Shown piece by piece: positions 28,283 to 36,992 of a DNA stretch of 41,995 nt. The stretch spans positions 1 to 41,995 of the forward strand of contig CALHNS010000010.1 of the NCBI GenBank assembly GCA_938035125.1. The letters run 5' to 3'. The stretch is from an uncultured Granulosicoccaceae bacterium. Its GTDB lineage: Bacteria > Pseudomonadota > Gammaproteobacteria > Granulosicoccales > Granulosicoccaceae. The notes under the pieces were generated by a model. It was not told the DNA's origin and did no database searches. It saw only the letters and a program-made list of their open reading frames with translations. Numbering within the stretch: position 1 is the stretch's first letter; each line of letters starts with the position of its first letter. Made by a program: the position numbers and the translations under genes.

Positions 28283-28312
28283 CTGACTGTTCAAAGCCGA
28301 TCATCCTATAAT
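28283..28312 (+). promoter_or_regulatory. Candidate promoter of the glycosyltransferase, giving a near-leaderless mRNA
   Basis: A perfect TATAAT lies at 28307-28312, with CTGACT (28283-28288) 18 bp upstream as a partial -35. Initiation 6-8 nt after the -10 falls at about 28319-28320, only 2-3 nt before the ATG at 28322. No Shine-Dalgarno is visible. Confidence 0.5.
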
Positions 28313-28321
28313 AGCGGGTCT

Positions 28322-29092
28322 ATGCGATTCACACTGATAATCCCTGCGTGGAATGAGGAAGCTTTCTTACCAGAAACCTTAGAGCGCGCAAAGTCTGCTA
28401 TATCGGCTTGTTCTTATCACGGTAACTTGGTGGTGGTAGACAACAACTCAACAGACAATACGGCTGCTATTGCGCGTGCAGCGGGTGCCACGGTGGTGTT
28501 TGAGCCGATCAATCAAATCGCTAGGGCAAGAAACCGAGGGGCATCCATTGCCACTGACGACGTTCTTGTGTTTTTAGACGCTGATACGTACCTTACTGAA
28601 GATTTATTGCAAACGTCTCTTGATGCCTTGGCAAGTAACCAAGTGGTTGGCGGTGGGGTGATATTAGAACTTGATCAACCCGCGAATGGCTCTGCCCTGC
28701 GGGTGCTTAATTTATGGAATGCCGTATCAAAACGTTTTCAATTGGCTGCAGGAAGTTTTATTTTTTGCCGACGCGATGCGTTTGAGGCCATCGGTGGATT
28801 TGATGCAAAAGTTTATGCTGGAGAAGAAATTCTGTTAACACGTAAATTAAAGCGGTGGGGAAAAAAGCACGGCTATCGATTTCAAATCATTAGCGATAAG
28901 AAAATTATTACTTCTGCGCGAAAACTACAGTGGTATTCCACAGGGCAATTATTGTGGCAATTTATGCTGATTCTTATACCCGGTGCTTTATATTCTAAGC
29001 GCTTGTGTAAAACATGGTACGACAGTGAGACAAGACCTAGAACAGGTGATGTCGATTCAGATGAAACAACGACAAGACCCAATTCAAGTTGA
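28322..29092 (+). CDS. Family 2 glycosyltransferase
   Basis: This 256-residue GT-A enzyme transfers sugar from a nucleotide donor. It has the N-terminal FTLIIPAWNEEAFLPETL, the nucleotide-binding VVVDNNSTDNT, the metal-binding DAD in LVFLDADTYL and an acceptor region with YAGEEILLTRKLKRWG, matching the ED-type catalytic position. A hydrophobic stretch (LLWQFMLILIPGALY) near the C-terminus suggests membrane association. The donor and acceptor cannot be told. It starts close to a TATAAT box with almost no leader. Confidence 0.85.
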   Translation: MRFTLIIPAWNEEAFLPETLERAKSAISACSYHGNLVVVDNNSTDNTAAIARAAGATVVFEPINQIARARNRGASIATDDVLVFLDADTYLTEDLLQTSLDALASNQVVGGGVILELDQPANGSALRVLNLWNAVSKRFQLAAGSFIFCRRDAFEAIGGFDAKVYAGEEILLTRKLKRWGKKHGYRFQIISDKKIITSARKLQWYSTGQLLWQFMLILIPGALYSKRLCKTWYDSETRPRTGDVDSDETTTRPNSS

Positions 29093-29096
29093 GAAT

Positions 29097-29129
29097 AAAA
29101 AAAGCCAGCGTTTGTTAAACGCTGGCTTT
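29097..29129. terminator. Terminator of the cysD-cysNC operon, shared with the glycosyltransferase
   Basis: AAAGCCAGCGTTT (29101-29113) and AAACGCTGGCTTT (29117-29129) form a perfect 13-bp stem with a 3-nt loop. The A-run to its left gives a strong U-tail on the minus strand, so it mainly terminates cysNC. It may also stop plus-strand transcription from the glycosyltransferase. Confidence 0.88.
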
Positions 29130-29139
29130 GGTTTCAATA

Positions 29140-31050
29140 TTAACCTTCTAGTAAACCTCGTTTTCGCATTTCTGCGATAACGCGTTCGGCAGCTTGCTCT
29201 GCTGATAAGGTGCCGGTATCTACTAAAATTTCTGCATTCTCAGGTGGTTCGTATGGTGAATCTATTCCGGTGAAGTTTTTCAATTCACCACGGCGAGCTT
29301 TCTTATATAACCCTTTAGGGTCGCGCTCTTCTGCTATTGCCAATGGGGTTTCTACAAACACCTCAATGAATTCACCTTCACCCACTATGCTGCGTGCCAG
29401 TGCGCGTTCAGAGCGAAAAGGAGAGATGAAGGCGGTAAGAACGATCATTCCTGCATCAACCATTAAGCCCGCCACTTCACCGATACGGCGGATATTTTCC
29501 ACACGATCTGAATCTGTAAAGCCTAAATCTTTATTCAAGCCATGACGCACGTTGTCACCGTCAAGTAAGTAGGTGTGGTGGCCTGCAGCCGCCAATTTTT
29601 TCTCAACAATGTTAGCAACGGTAGATTTACCCGCACCAGACAAACCAGTAAACCAAACAACTGCAGGTTTTTGGCCTTTCAGTTCGGCACGACGTGCCTT
29701 GTTCACATCGGTGGCTTGCATGTGAATGTTTTCTGAGCGGCGAAGTGCGAAGTGCAACATACCTGCACCAACGGTATGGTTGCCCACACGATCAATTAAA
29801 ATAAAGCTACCGGTTTCTTGATTTTCATCAAAGGTATCGAACGCAATAGGTTGATCGGTGTTGATGTTACACACGCCAATGGCGTTTAATTCCAATTGCT
29901 TAGCAGCGGTTTGCTCTAAGGTGTTGACGTTGACTTCGTGCTTAATGTCGGTGATGGTAACCGATACGGTTTTGGTGCCGATTTTTAACCAGTAAGGGCG
30001 GCCTGCGTGCATTGGCTCATCGTGCATCCACACAATGGTAGATTCAAATTGATCGGCTGTGCTTGCAGGCTCCTCAGTGGTTGAAATAATGTCGCCACGC
30101 GATACATCGATTTCATCTTCTAAGGTGAGGGTGACACTTTGCCCTGCAATGGCTTCAGATAAATCACCATCGTGAGTCACAATCCTTGCAACCGTACTGG
30201 TTTTACCCGAGGGTTGTACTCGCACAGTGTCGCCGGGTTTTACGGTTCCACTGGCAATTGATCCTGCGAAGCCGCGAAAATCTAAGTTAGGGCGATTCAC
30301 CCACTGTACGGGCAGTCGAAACGGTGCGTTACGACGAAATTCATCGTTAACTTCTGCGGTTTCTAAGTACGATAACAATGTTGGCCCGTGATACCAAGGC
30401 ATCTCTGGGCTGCGCGCTAAAATATTATCACCACATAAGGCCGACATCGGAATCGGCGTTACGTTGTCTAAGCCTATCTCTTTAGCAAATTCTTGATAGC
30501 TTTCCACGATTTCTGTGTAAACGGATTCATCGTATTTCATTAAATCCATTTTATTGACCGCTAATACCACGTTGCGAATGCCCAGCAGTGACAGTAAGTA
30601 ACTGTGGCGTTTAGTCTGTGTTAACACCCCTTGGCGAGCATCACACAATATAACGGCAGCATCGCAGGTGGATGCACCGGTTACCATGTTACGAGTGTAT
30701 TGTTCGTGCCCTGGCGTGTCGGCAACGATAAACTTACGATTGTCAGTGGCGAAGAATCGGTAAGCCACATCAATCGTAATGCCTTGCTCACGTTCTGCCG
30801 CTAGGCCATCAACCAGTAAGGCAAAATCCATCTCTTTGCCTTGCGTGCCCCATTTTTTAGAGTCAGAGGCGACAGCATCTAATTGATCTTCGAACAGCAC
30901 TTTACTTTCATAAAGTAGGCGGCCAATTAAGGTACTTTTTCCATCATCTACGCTACCGCAGGTGATAAAGCGCAGCAGGCTTTTATTTTCATGCTGGCTA
31001 AGGTAGGCGTTAATATCGCTAGCGATTAGATCTTGATTTGGCTGGTTCAT
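29140..31050 (-). CDS. cysNC: Bifunctional sulfate adenylyltransferase large subunit / APS kinase
   Basis: The N-terminal CysN part (about residues 1-440) is an EF-Tu-like GTPase with Walker [29 protein letters not shown] and NKMDL. Its GTP hydrolysis drives APS formation from ATP and sulfate with CysD. The C-terminal CysC part (about 455-636) is the kinase that makes PAPS, with [27 protein letters not shown] and the FISPFRSER segment. The 636-residue fused form is known in many proteobacteria. Its ATG overlaps the cysD stop (TAATG), so the two are coupled. Confidence 0.95.
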   Translation of the reverse strand: MNQPNQDLIASDINAYLSQHENKSLLRFITCGSVDDGKSTLIGRLLYESKVLFEDQLDAVASDSKKWGTQGKEMDFALLVDGLAAEREQGITIDVAYRFFATDNRKFIVADTPGHEQYTRNMVTGASTCDAAVILCDARQGVLTQTKRHSYLLSLLGIRNVVLAVNKMDLMKYDESVYTEIVESYQEFAKEIGLDNVTPIPMSALCGDNILARSPEMPWYHGPTLLSYLETAEVNDEFRRNAPFRLPVQWVNRPNLDFRGFAGSIASGTVKPGDTVRVQPSGKTSTVARIVTHDGDLSEAIAGQSVTLTLEDEIDVSRGDIISTTEEPASTADQFESTIVWMHDEPMHAGRPYWLKIGTKTVSVTITDIKHEVNVNTLEQTAAKQLELNAIGVCNINTDQPIAFDTFDENQETGSFILIDRVGNHTVGAGMLHFALRRSENIHMQATDVNKARRAELKGQKPAVVWFTGLSGAGKSTVANIVEKKLAAAGHHTYLLDGDNVRHGLNKDLGFTDSDRVENIRRIGEVAGLMVDAGMIVLTAFISPFRSERALARSIVGEGEFIEVFVETPLAIAEERDPKGLYKKARRGELKNFTGIDSPYEPPENAEILVDTGTLSAEQAAERVIAEMRKRGLLEG

Positions 31051-32798
31051 TAGAAGTAACCCTCTTGCTTCTTCTTCTCCATCGATGCGGAAGTGTCGTG
31101 ATCAATTAAACGACCTTGACGTTCTGATGTGGTGGCCAAAAGCATTTCTTGAATGATGTCGGTGAGTGTGGTGGCGTTAGATTCAACAGCGCCTGTCAGT
31201 GGGTAACACCCTAGTGTTCGAAAACGTACGCGCTTCATTTCAGGTGTTTCACCTTCGAGTAATGGCATACGGTCATCGTCCACCATAATCATCTGACCAT
31301 CACGCTCAACAATGGGGCGCTCGTCTGAAAAATACAAAGGCACAATAGGAATGGATTGCTGGTGAATGTACTGCCATATATCCAATTCCGTCCAGTTCGA
31401 TAGCGGGAACACTCGAATGGATTCGCCTTTGCGTTTTTTAGCGTTGTATAAATTCCACAGTTCGGGGCGCTGGCTTTTAGGTTCCCATCGATGGGCTGAT
31501 GTTCGAAAGCTGAATACGCGCTCTTTGGCACGAGATTTTTCTTCATCACGTCGTGCACCACCAAAAGCCACATCAAATTCGTATTTATCTAAAGCTTGTT
31601 TTAAGCCTTGTGTTTTTAATATGTCGGTATGCAGCTCAGAGCCGTGCGTAAACGGGCTAACCCCTTGCTTTATGCCCTCTTCGTTCTGGTGCACTAACAA
31701 TTCAAAGCCCAGTTCTTTTGCGATTTGATCGCGAAACTTATACATTTCCTGAAACTTCCACGTGGTGTCAACGTGCAGTAAAGGAAAGGGTGGTGGTGCG
31801 GGGTAAAACGCTTTTACCGCTAAGTGAAGCATCACCGCGCTGTCTTTACCGATGGAGTAAAGCATGACGGGGTTTTCAGCTTCGGCCACCACTTCACGCA
31901 TGATGTGAATGCTTTCGGCTTCTAAGCGTTGAAGATGGGTTAGCGTACTGAGTGCTGGCAAGGGGCTACCGCTTGCCTGCGTTGATGTTGTGTTAGCTGT
32001 CATAGTTGAACTAGCCGTTGAAGTTAAGGTTGAATTGGATGTCGTTGTGTTCACTACCGCAGGCAGTAACAAGACGGTGTGGTTTGTTCGGTTTTCCCAC
32101 TGGGTAACCCATGATTTTTCTATAGCGCGGCTTAACTGCACCATCGGGGCAAGCGGGGTTTTAACGTATGCTTCCACGGCTGTTAAAAAGGCCAGAAAAC
32201 GCGTTTCGTCAATTTCGGAAAGTAACGTCCAAAGGCAAAGCCCGCGTGCGGTGTGTGCGCATAACAAAATGTTCGATGCTTCGCCGCTTGTTAGTGTGTG
32301 GCTGCTTATCCACACCAAACGACGTTTTTCGCGTTTGGCTATCGTTATAAATCTCTGTCGTTCAGTGCCCGCAGCAGGTTTCTCATTAGGCGCGGGTGAG
32401 GCGGGTGCTAAGCCCCAAGCTCTAGCATGGCGACCAGCCGTGGCTGCACTAAGTTTTACGCCCTTTTCAATCAACCACTCGTGAACGCGTGCGGTAGTCC
32501 ATAAGTGCTCAGATTCGATTACTGCGTTGGTGACGGCAACGTGTTGTATTAATTCGCTGCGTAATTCAGCCAGCTGTTGTTTGGATACAGCAGAAGAGGC
32601 AGCAGGACGCCCGCGAGGTTTTACAGCGACTCCATCCCAGCCGTCAGACTCATAGGCTTTAACCGCTGCAACGACCGTTGGCACACTCAAGCCCACGGCA
32701 TGGCTAACTTCAGCCAAGGACGCGCCGTCAAGACGGCGGCGGACGGCGTCGAGCCGTCGTTCGTTTAGTGCTTTAATAGGTGTAGTAGGGTTATTCAA
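31050..32798 (-). CDS. cysD: Sulfate adenylyltransferase small subunit with an N-terminal transposase-derived extension
   Basis: The 582-residue protein is almost twice the normal CysD. Residues 285-582 are a complete Cys[19 protein letters not shown], the PP-loop [48 protein letters not shown] and the terminal KKKQEGYF. Residues 1-248 resemble an IS630-family transposase: a helix-turn-helix (about 12-58), an RGRP segment (62-65), a second helical region (75-130) and an RNase-H-like part (about 148-248) whose strand positions lack the catalytic acids (WISSHT, and SRAIEKSW where DNA-H would be expected). Residues 249-284 are a Ser/Thr/Asn linker. The frame is open throughout. The TTG start has no clear ribosome binding site. 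An internal ATG (32003) could give a plain 317-residue CysD. Confidence 0.85.
   Translation of the reverse strand: MNNPTTPIKALNERRLDAVRRRLDGASLAEVSHAVGLSVPTVVAAVKAYESDGWDGVAVKPRGRPAASSAVSKQQLAELRSELIQHVAVTNAVIESEHLWTTARVHEWLIEKGVKLSAATAGRHARAWGLAPASPAPNEKPAAGTERQRFITIAKREKRRLVWISSHTLTSGEASNILLCAHTARGLCLWTLLSEIDETRFLAFLTAVEAYVKTPLAPMVQLSRAIEKSWVTQWENRTNHTVLLLPAVVNTTTSNSTLTSTASSTMTANTTSTQASGSPLPALSTLTHLQRLEAESIHIMREVVAEAENPVMLYSIGKDSAVMLHLAVKAFYPAPPPFPLLHVDTTWKFQEMYKFRDQIAKELGFELLVHQNEEGIKQGVSPFTHGSELHTDILKTQGLKQALDKYEFDVAFGGARRDEEKSRAKERVFSFRTSAHRWEPKSQRPELWNLYNAKKRKGESIRVFPLSNWTELDIWQYIHQQSIPIVPLYFSDERPIVERDGQMIMVDDDRMPLLEGETPEMKRVRFRTLGCYPLTGAVESNATTLTDIIQEMLLATTSERQGRLIDHDTSASMEKKKQEGYF
31947..32054 (-). 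other. Low-complexity Ser/Thr/Asn linker region of cysD
   Basis: Residues 249-284 join the transposase-like part to CysD and are dominated by Thr, Ser and Asn. The stretch contains the only internal Met (residue 266, ATG at 32003-32001) placed to allow a separate CysD product. No Shine-Dalgarno precedes it. Confidence 0.75.
32055..32798 (-). other. IS630-like transposase-derived domain within cysD
   Basis: This segment encodes residues 1-248 of the cysD product. Typical IS630-type features are a helix-turn-helix with [20 protein letters not shown], then [14 protein letters not shown], then [20 protein letters not shown] and an ARAWGL segment, followed by a beta-rich domain and LLLPAV where transposases have LPPY. 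No terminal inverted repeats or target duplication are seen, so this is a domesticated domain rather than an element. The family assignment rests on pattern recognition only. Confidence 0.65.
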
Positions 32799-33210
32799 TG
32801 ATTTAATAGCTTAGTAATGTCACGGTATCGGTATTAAATATCAAATCTTATGCCGATTATTGCTTTTATAGGTGTATTTGATCATAAGATCACAAAAAGA
32901 ATTTGCTATTAAACTATTAATGCTCATAGAAATTGATCAGTTTTATCGCTAGATCATCTGCAGAGCAATAGTTTTAAAAATTGATTAAACTTGTAACTAT
33001 CTGAAATATATAGATTAAAAATGAAATCAACAAAGCTGACACCTTAATATTTAATACTAAGAGAGTGTTTAGCCCCAAATCGTCTCCTATAAACCCATAA
33101 CCTGCGAATATTTGGTCTTAATATGTGTCAATCTGATCAATTGGTGCTCTAAAAACGGTATCCTGCCGGTATAACCAGGTAGGCAATTGAGGTGCCCAAC
33201 CGGCACACCC
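32799..33210. promoter_or_regulatory. AT-rich divergent region between cysD and miaB
   Basis: This 412-nt stretch has no gene and is clearly more AT-rich than its surroundings. It contains the inverted repeat TGATC-ATAA-GATCA (32879-32892), further GATCA-type sites at 32934-32939, 32952-32956 and 33134-33139, and an 8-bp inverted pair ATCTTATG (32845-32852) / CATAAGAT (32883-32890). It should hold the promoters of both cysD and miaB. Near miaB, GTGCC-CAACC-GGCAC (33192-33206) can form a small hairpin across the ribosome binding region. Confidence 0.6.
32865..32895 (-). promoter_or_regulatory. Candidate cysD promoter overlapped by an inverted repeat
   Basis: On the minus strand TTGTGA (32895-32890) and TATAAA (32870-32865) are spaced 19 bp apart. 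The palindrome TGATCATAAGATCA (32879-32892) lies in the spacer and touches the -35 box, a layout suited to repression. Promoter strength is uncertain because the spacing is long. Confidence 0.35.
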
Positions 33211-34566
33211 ATGACACGAAAAGTTTTTATTAAGACCCACGGCTGTCAGATGAACGAGTACGATTCGGCGAAAATGCTGGATGTGCTTGGCGAACACGGC
33301 CCGGTCGAAGCCACAAACAATCCGGCTGATGCCGATATTCTGTTGCTCAACACCTGCTCCATCCGCGAAAAGGCTCAAGAGAAAGTATTCTCAGAGCTGG
33401 GCCGATGGAAGCCCTTAAAAGATGCGCGCAAAGATGTGGTGATTGGCGTCGGCGGCTGCGTGGCCAGTCAAGAAGGGGAGGCCATTCACCAACGAGCACC
33501 GTTTGTTGATGTGGTGTTTGGGCCGCAAACGTTGCACCGCTTGCCAGCCATGGTGGACGATTCCATATCGAACAATAAGCCGGTTGTTGATATCAGCTTC
33601 CCAGAAATCGAAAAGTTTGATCGTTTGCCGCAACCAAAAGCCGATGGCCCCAGTGCCTATGTATCCATCATAGAAGGGTGCAGTAAGTACTGTAGCTTTT
33701 GCGTGGTGCCGTACACTCGCGGCGAGGAAATTTCTCGCCCGCTGGATGATGTATTAGCTGAAGTGGTTGCCTTATCAGAGCAAGGCGTAAGAGAGATACA
33801 TTTATTAGGGCAAAACGTAAATGCTTATCGCGGGCCAATGCACGATGGCGGTATCGCTGATCTTGCGCTGCTGATTCATTACGTTGCCGCTGTTGACGGC
33901 ATCGATCGCATTCGATTCACCACCTCTCACCCGGTTGAATTTAATGAGGCGTTAATTGATGCGTATCGAACCGTACCGGAGCTGGTGAGTTTCCTGCACT
34001 TACCCGTGCAAACAGGTTCTGATCGAATTTTAGCGGCAATGAAACGCGGCCATACAGCATTAGAATATAAATCTAAAATTCGAAAAATTATGGCAGCCCG
34101 CCCTGGCTTAACATTGTCGTCTGACTTCATTGTCGGTTTTCCCGGCGAGACGGAAAAAGATTTCGAAGACACCATGAAATTAATTACCGATATGGGCTTT
34201 GATCATTCCTACAGTTTTATTTATAGCGCCCGCCCTGGCACACCGGCCTCGAATTTAACTGACGATACGCCCATGGATGTGAAGAAAGCTCGTTTGCACC
34301 GATTGCAAGCAACGATTACCGAACAGGCTGCTGCTATCAGTAGCGCGATGATCGGCACCGTGCAGCGCGTATTAGTGGATCGCCCGTCTAGAAAAGATCC
34401 TGAACAAATGAGCGGTCGAACTGAGAATAATCGTGTGGTGAATTTTCCAGGTGATGCTTCGTTAATTGGTGGTTTTGCTGATGTGCTAATCACAGAAGCA
34501 CGCCCAAATTCGCTACGAGGTGAATTCCAAGCGCGCGCTGAATCTGGTGTAGTTGCCTGTGGCTGA
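33211..34566 (+). CDS. miaB: tRNA-2-methylthio-N6-dimethylallyladenosine synthase
   Basis: MiaB is a radical-SAM methylthiotransferase acting on A37 of tRNAs reading UNN codons. The ATG at 33211 gives 451 residues beginning [19 protein letters not shown]. The three N-terminal cluster cysteines are in THGCQMN, NTCSIRE and GGCVASQ. The radical SAM motif is [20 protein letters not shown]-terminal TRAM domain (about 380-445) follows. The phoH-like gene overlaps its end. Confidence 0.96.
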   Translation: MTRKVFIKTHGCQMNEYDSAKMLDVLGEHGPVEATNNPADADILLLNTCSIREKAQEKVFSELGRWKPLKDARKDVVIGVGGCVASQEGEAIHQRAPFVDVVFGPQTLHRLPAMVDDSISNNKPVVDISFPEIEKFDRLPQPKADGPSAYVSIIEGCSKYCSFCVVPYTRGEEISRPLDDVLAEVVALSEQGVREIHLLGQNVNAYRGPMHDGGIADLALLIHYVAAVDGIDRIRFTTSHPVEFNEALIDAYRTVPELVSFLHLPVQTGSDRILAAMKRGHTALEYKSKIRKIMAARPGLTLSSDFIVGFPGETEKDFEDTMKLITDMGFDHSYSFIYSARPGTPASNLTDDTPMDVKKARLHRLQATITEQAAAISSAMIGTVQRVLVDRPSRKDPEQMSGRTENNRVVNFPGDASLIGGFADVLITEARPNSLRGEFQARAESGVVACG

Positions 34567-35569
34567 ATTAGCGTTTCGTGTTGAACCTGCCGATAACGAC
34601 CGGCTGGCGAACTTGTGTGGTCAGTTTGATGAGCACTTAAAGCAAATCGAGCAGCGGCTTGCGGTTGATATTAGCCATCGTGGTGATCGCTTTATGATTA
34701 CTGGCGATGTGGTGAATCAAGTATCGAACGCTAAGCGACTGATTGCGCATTTATACGCAGCCACCGAATCTGAAAATCTTGAGCCTGAAAGAGTGCACTT
34801 ATATATGCAGGAAGCTGAGCTGGAATCGTTAACAGAATCCACCGATGATGCGGCGAAGAAACGCAGCACCATTAAAACTCGCCGTGCGGTGATTCAATGC
34901 CGAGGTGAAAGACAGATTGAGTATGTACAAAGCATTAAATCTCGCGATCTAACTTTTGGTATTGGTCCTGCCGGAACGGGCAAAACCTTCTTAGCAGTAG
35001 CCTGTGCGGTAGAAGCCTTAGAGGCAGAAGAAGTGCGACGCTTGGTGTTGGTTCGACCGGCTGTGGAAGCGGGTGAACGGTTGGGCTTTTTGCCTGGGGA
35101 TATGATGCAAAAAGTGGATCCTTATCTGCGCCCAATATACGATGCGTTGTATGAATTTTTAGGGTTTGAACGCGTAGCAAAGCTTGTGGAGCGTAACGTA
35201 ATAGAAATTGCACCTTTAGCTTACATGCGTGGCCGTACGTTGAATCATTCATGCGTCATTATGGATGAGGCACAAAACACTACCGTAGAACAGATGAAGA
35301 TGTTCCTAACCCGAATTGGTTTTGGCTCGCGCGCCATTGTGACAGGTGATGTGACTCAAGTAGATTTACCTAAGCACCAACTGTCGGGATTAAAGCACGT
35401 ACAGGGAGTGCTTAAAGGCGTTGACGGTGTGGGTTTTTGTGAATTTCAAGCTAATGATGTGGTGCGCCACCCGATGGTGCAACGAGTGGTTGCCGCCTAT
35501 GCAAAAGCTGAGAAATTTGAAGAAGAACAAGAAGCAATGCGTAAGCAAAAAGCGGGTGAGCAATCGTGA
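34559..35569 (+). CDS. ybeZ: PhoH-like ATPase (YbeZ)
   Basis: The 336-residue protein (from the GTG at 34559, with a TTG at 34553 possible) has an N-terminal RNA-binding-like part and a PhoH ATPase domain. The domain shows Walker [30 protein letters not shown] and Walker [10 protein letters not shown]. In E. coli YbeZ works with the neighbouring endoribonuclease YbeY in rRNA maturation. The start overlaps miaB and the end overlaps ybeY by 4 nt, so all are translationally coupled. Confidence 0.93.
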   Translation: MAELAFRVEPADNDRLANLCGQFDEHLKQIEQRLAVDISHRGDRFMITGDVVNQVSNAKRLIAHLYAATESENLEPERVHLYMQEAELESLTESTDDAAKKRSTIKTRRAVIQCRGERQIEYVQSIKSRDLTFGIGPAGTGKTFLAVACAVEALEAEEVRRLVLVRPAVEAGERLGFLPGDMMQKVDPYLRPIYDALYEFLGFERVAKLVERNVIEIAPLAYMRGRTLNHSCVIMDEAQNTTVEQMKMFLTRIGFGSRAIVTGDVTQVDLPKHQLSGLKHVQGVLKGVDGVGFCEFQANDVVRHPMVQRVVAAYAKAEKFEEEQEAMRKQKAGEQS

Positions 35570-36129
35570 GTGCGGCAGAGCACAGTCGCGATGATGCAGA
35601 ACCTCCGTCGAGGCACTCATCCACGCGCTTTACTGTTTCCATTTCTATCGACGATGCGGTTGATAAAGCCACTGTCCCGCATTTTGAAAAAATTACCGCC
35701 TGGACTGAACACGCCATTCTGGGTATCCCAATCTTCGACAAAAAAGACACGCACTATGAAGTGTCTGTTGCGGTGGTTGATGAAAGTACTATTCAATCAC
35801 TTAATAGCGAATACCGCTCTAAAAATCAGCCTACTAACGTATTAAGTTTCCCATCGGATATGCCGCAACTAGCAGGTAATGAGGGTGAGCTTGGTTTTCA
35901 AGCGTTGGGCGATATTGTTGTGTGTCATGCGGTGATTTTACAAGAAGCGCTTGCGCAAGAAAAATCTACAGAGCATCACTTTGCTCATATGTTGGTGCAC
36001 AGTGTGTTGCACCTTGCCGGGTACGATCACGAAGTTGAAGAAGAGGCGAGCCGTATGGAAGCCTTGGAGATTCAGCTGTTATCCGATCTGTCCATTCCTA
36101 ATCCTTACCAACTGTCGTTTCAAAGCTAA
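35566..36129 (+). CDS. ybeY: Endoribonuclease YbeY
   Basis: YbeY is a zinc-dependent RNase for 16S rRNA 3' maturation and ribosome quality control. The 187-residue protein starts at GTG (35566) overlapping the previous stop. It has NVLSFPSD, ALGDIVVC and the zinc motif HSVLHLAGYDH. The first 20 residues are polar and longer than in E. coli. The stop overlaps the corC ATG by one base. Confidence 0.95.
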   Translation: MSAAEHSRDDAEPPSRHSSTRFTVSISIDDAVDKATVPHFEKITAWTEHAILGIPIFDKKDTHYEVSVAVVDESTIQSLNSEYRSKNQPTNVLSFPSDMPQLAGNEGELGFQALGDIVVCHAVILQEALAQEKSTEHHFAHMLVHSVLHLAGYDHEVEEEASRMEALEIQLLSDLSIPNPYQLSFQS

Positions 36130-36974
36130 TGAGTGACGATAAAACAGAATCAAACGGTGGCAGTCGATCTTTCATGGATCGTATTGTTCATGCCATGGGC
36201 GGTGAGCCTCGCGACCAAGAAGAGTTACTTGAATTACTGCGCGATGCGCAAGCCAGAGAGCTCTTCGATGAAGACACTCTTCAAATGGTGGAAGGCGCAT
36301 TCCAAGTGGTGGAAATGCGCGTCAGAGATATCATGATTCCGCGAGCGCAAATGGTGGTTGTTGACCACGATGCCAATTTAGAAGAGGTGTTACCGGTTAT
36401 CACAGAGTCAGGGCACTCACGTTTTCCGGTAATTGATGAAGATAAAGATAATGTGATTGGGGTGCTACTGGCAAAGGATCTATTGAAGTACTCCAGTGAT
36501 GTAAACAGCGCAACAGAATTTGATATGGCGGCCATTTTACGACCTGCCACCGTAACCCCTGAAACCAAACGATTGAACGTGCTTCTAAAAGAATTTAGGG
36601 CGAAACGAAACCATATGGCAATCGTGTTAGATGAATACGGTGGCGTGGCAGGGCTTGTCACTATAGAGGATGTATTAGAAGAGATCGTTGGAGAGATTGA
36701 TGATGAGCATGACACTGAAGAAGATGCACATGTTAAGCGTTTATCCGATGATCAATACAGCGTTAAGGCACTGACCCCAATTGAAGACTTCAATGAATTG
36801 ATGGGCACATCGTTCAGCGATGATGAATTTGATACCATTGGCGGGTTGGTTATGCAGCACATTGGCCGCATGCCCAAAGAAGGTGAGACAACCATATTAG
36901 AAGGTTGTGAGTTTCGAATTGTGGATGCCGATTCTCGGCGCGTTCGCGTTATGGTCGTCAGTCGCCAAAGCTAA
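36129..36974 (+). CDS. corC: CBS-domain protein CorC (YbeX)
   Basis: The 281-residue cytosolic protein has two CBS domains (about residues 65-185, starting at VRDIMIPRAQMVVV and ending near GVAGLVTIEDVLEEIVGEI) and a C-terminal CorC/HlyC domain (about 200-280, IGGLVMQHIGRMP). CorC is linked to magnesium/cobalt efflux and to ribosome-related phenotypes of this locus. It overlaps ybeY by one base and lies 18 nt before lnt. Confidence 0.94.
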   Translation: MSDDKTESNGGSRSFMDRIVHAMGGEPRDQEELLELLRDAQARELFDEDTLQMVEGAFQVVEMRVRDIMIPRAQMVVVDHDANLEEVLPVITESGHSRFPVIDEDKDNVIGVLLAKDLLKYSSDVNSATEFDMAAILRPATVTPETKRLNVLLKEFRAKRNHMAIVLDEYGGVAGLVTIEDVLEEIVGEIDDEHDTEEDAHVKRLSDDQYSVKALTPIEDFNELMGTSFSDDEFDTIGGLVMQHIGRMPKEGETTILEGCEFRIVDADSRRVRVMVVSRQS

Positions 36975-36992
36975 GGTTTCCAAAAGGCTCTC

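Noticed and set aside
32055..32798. A recent IS630 insertion into cysD
   Set aside because: There are no terminal inverted repeats, target duplication, frameshift or intact catalytic residues. The reading frame is continuous into CysD, so an old fusion fits better.
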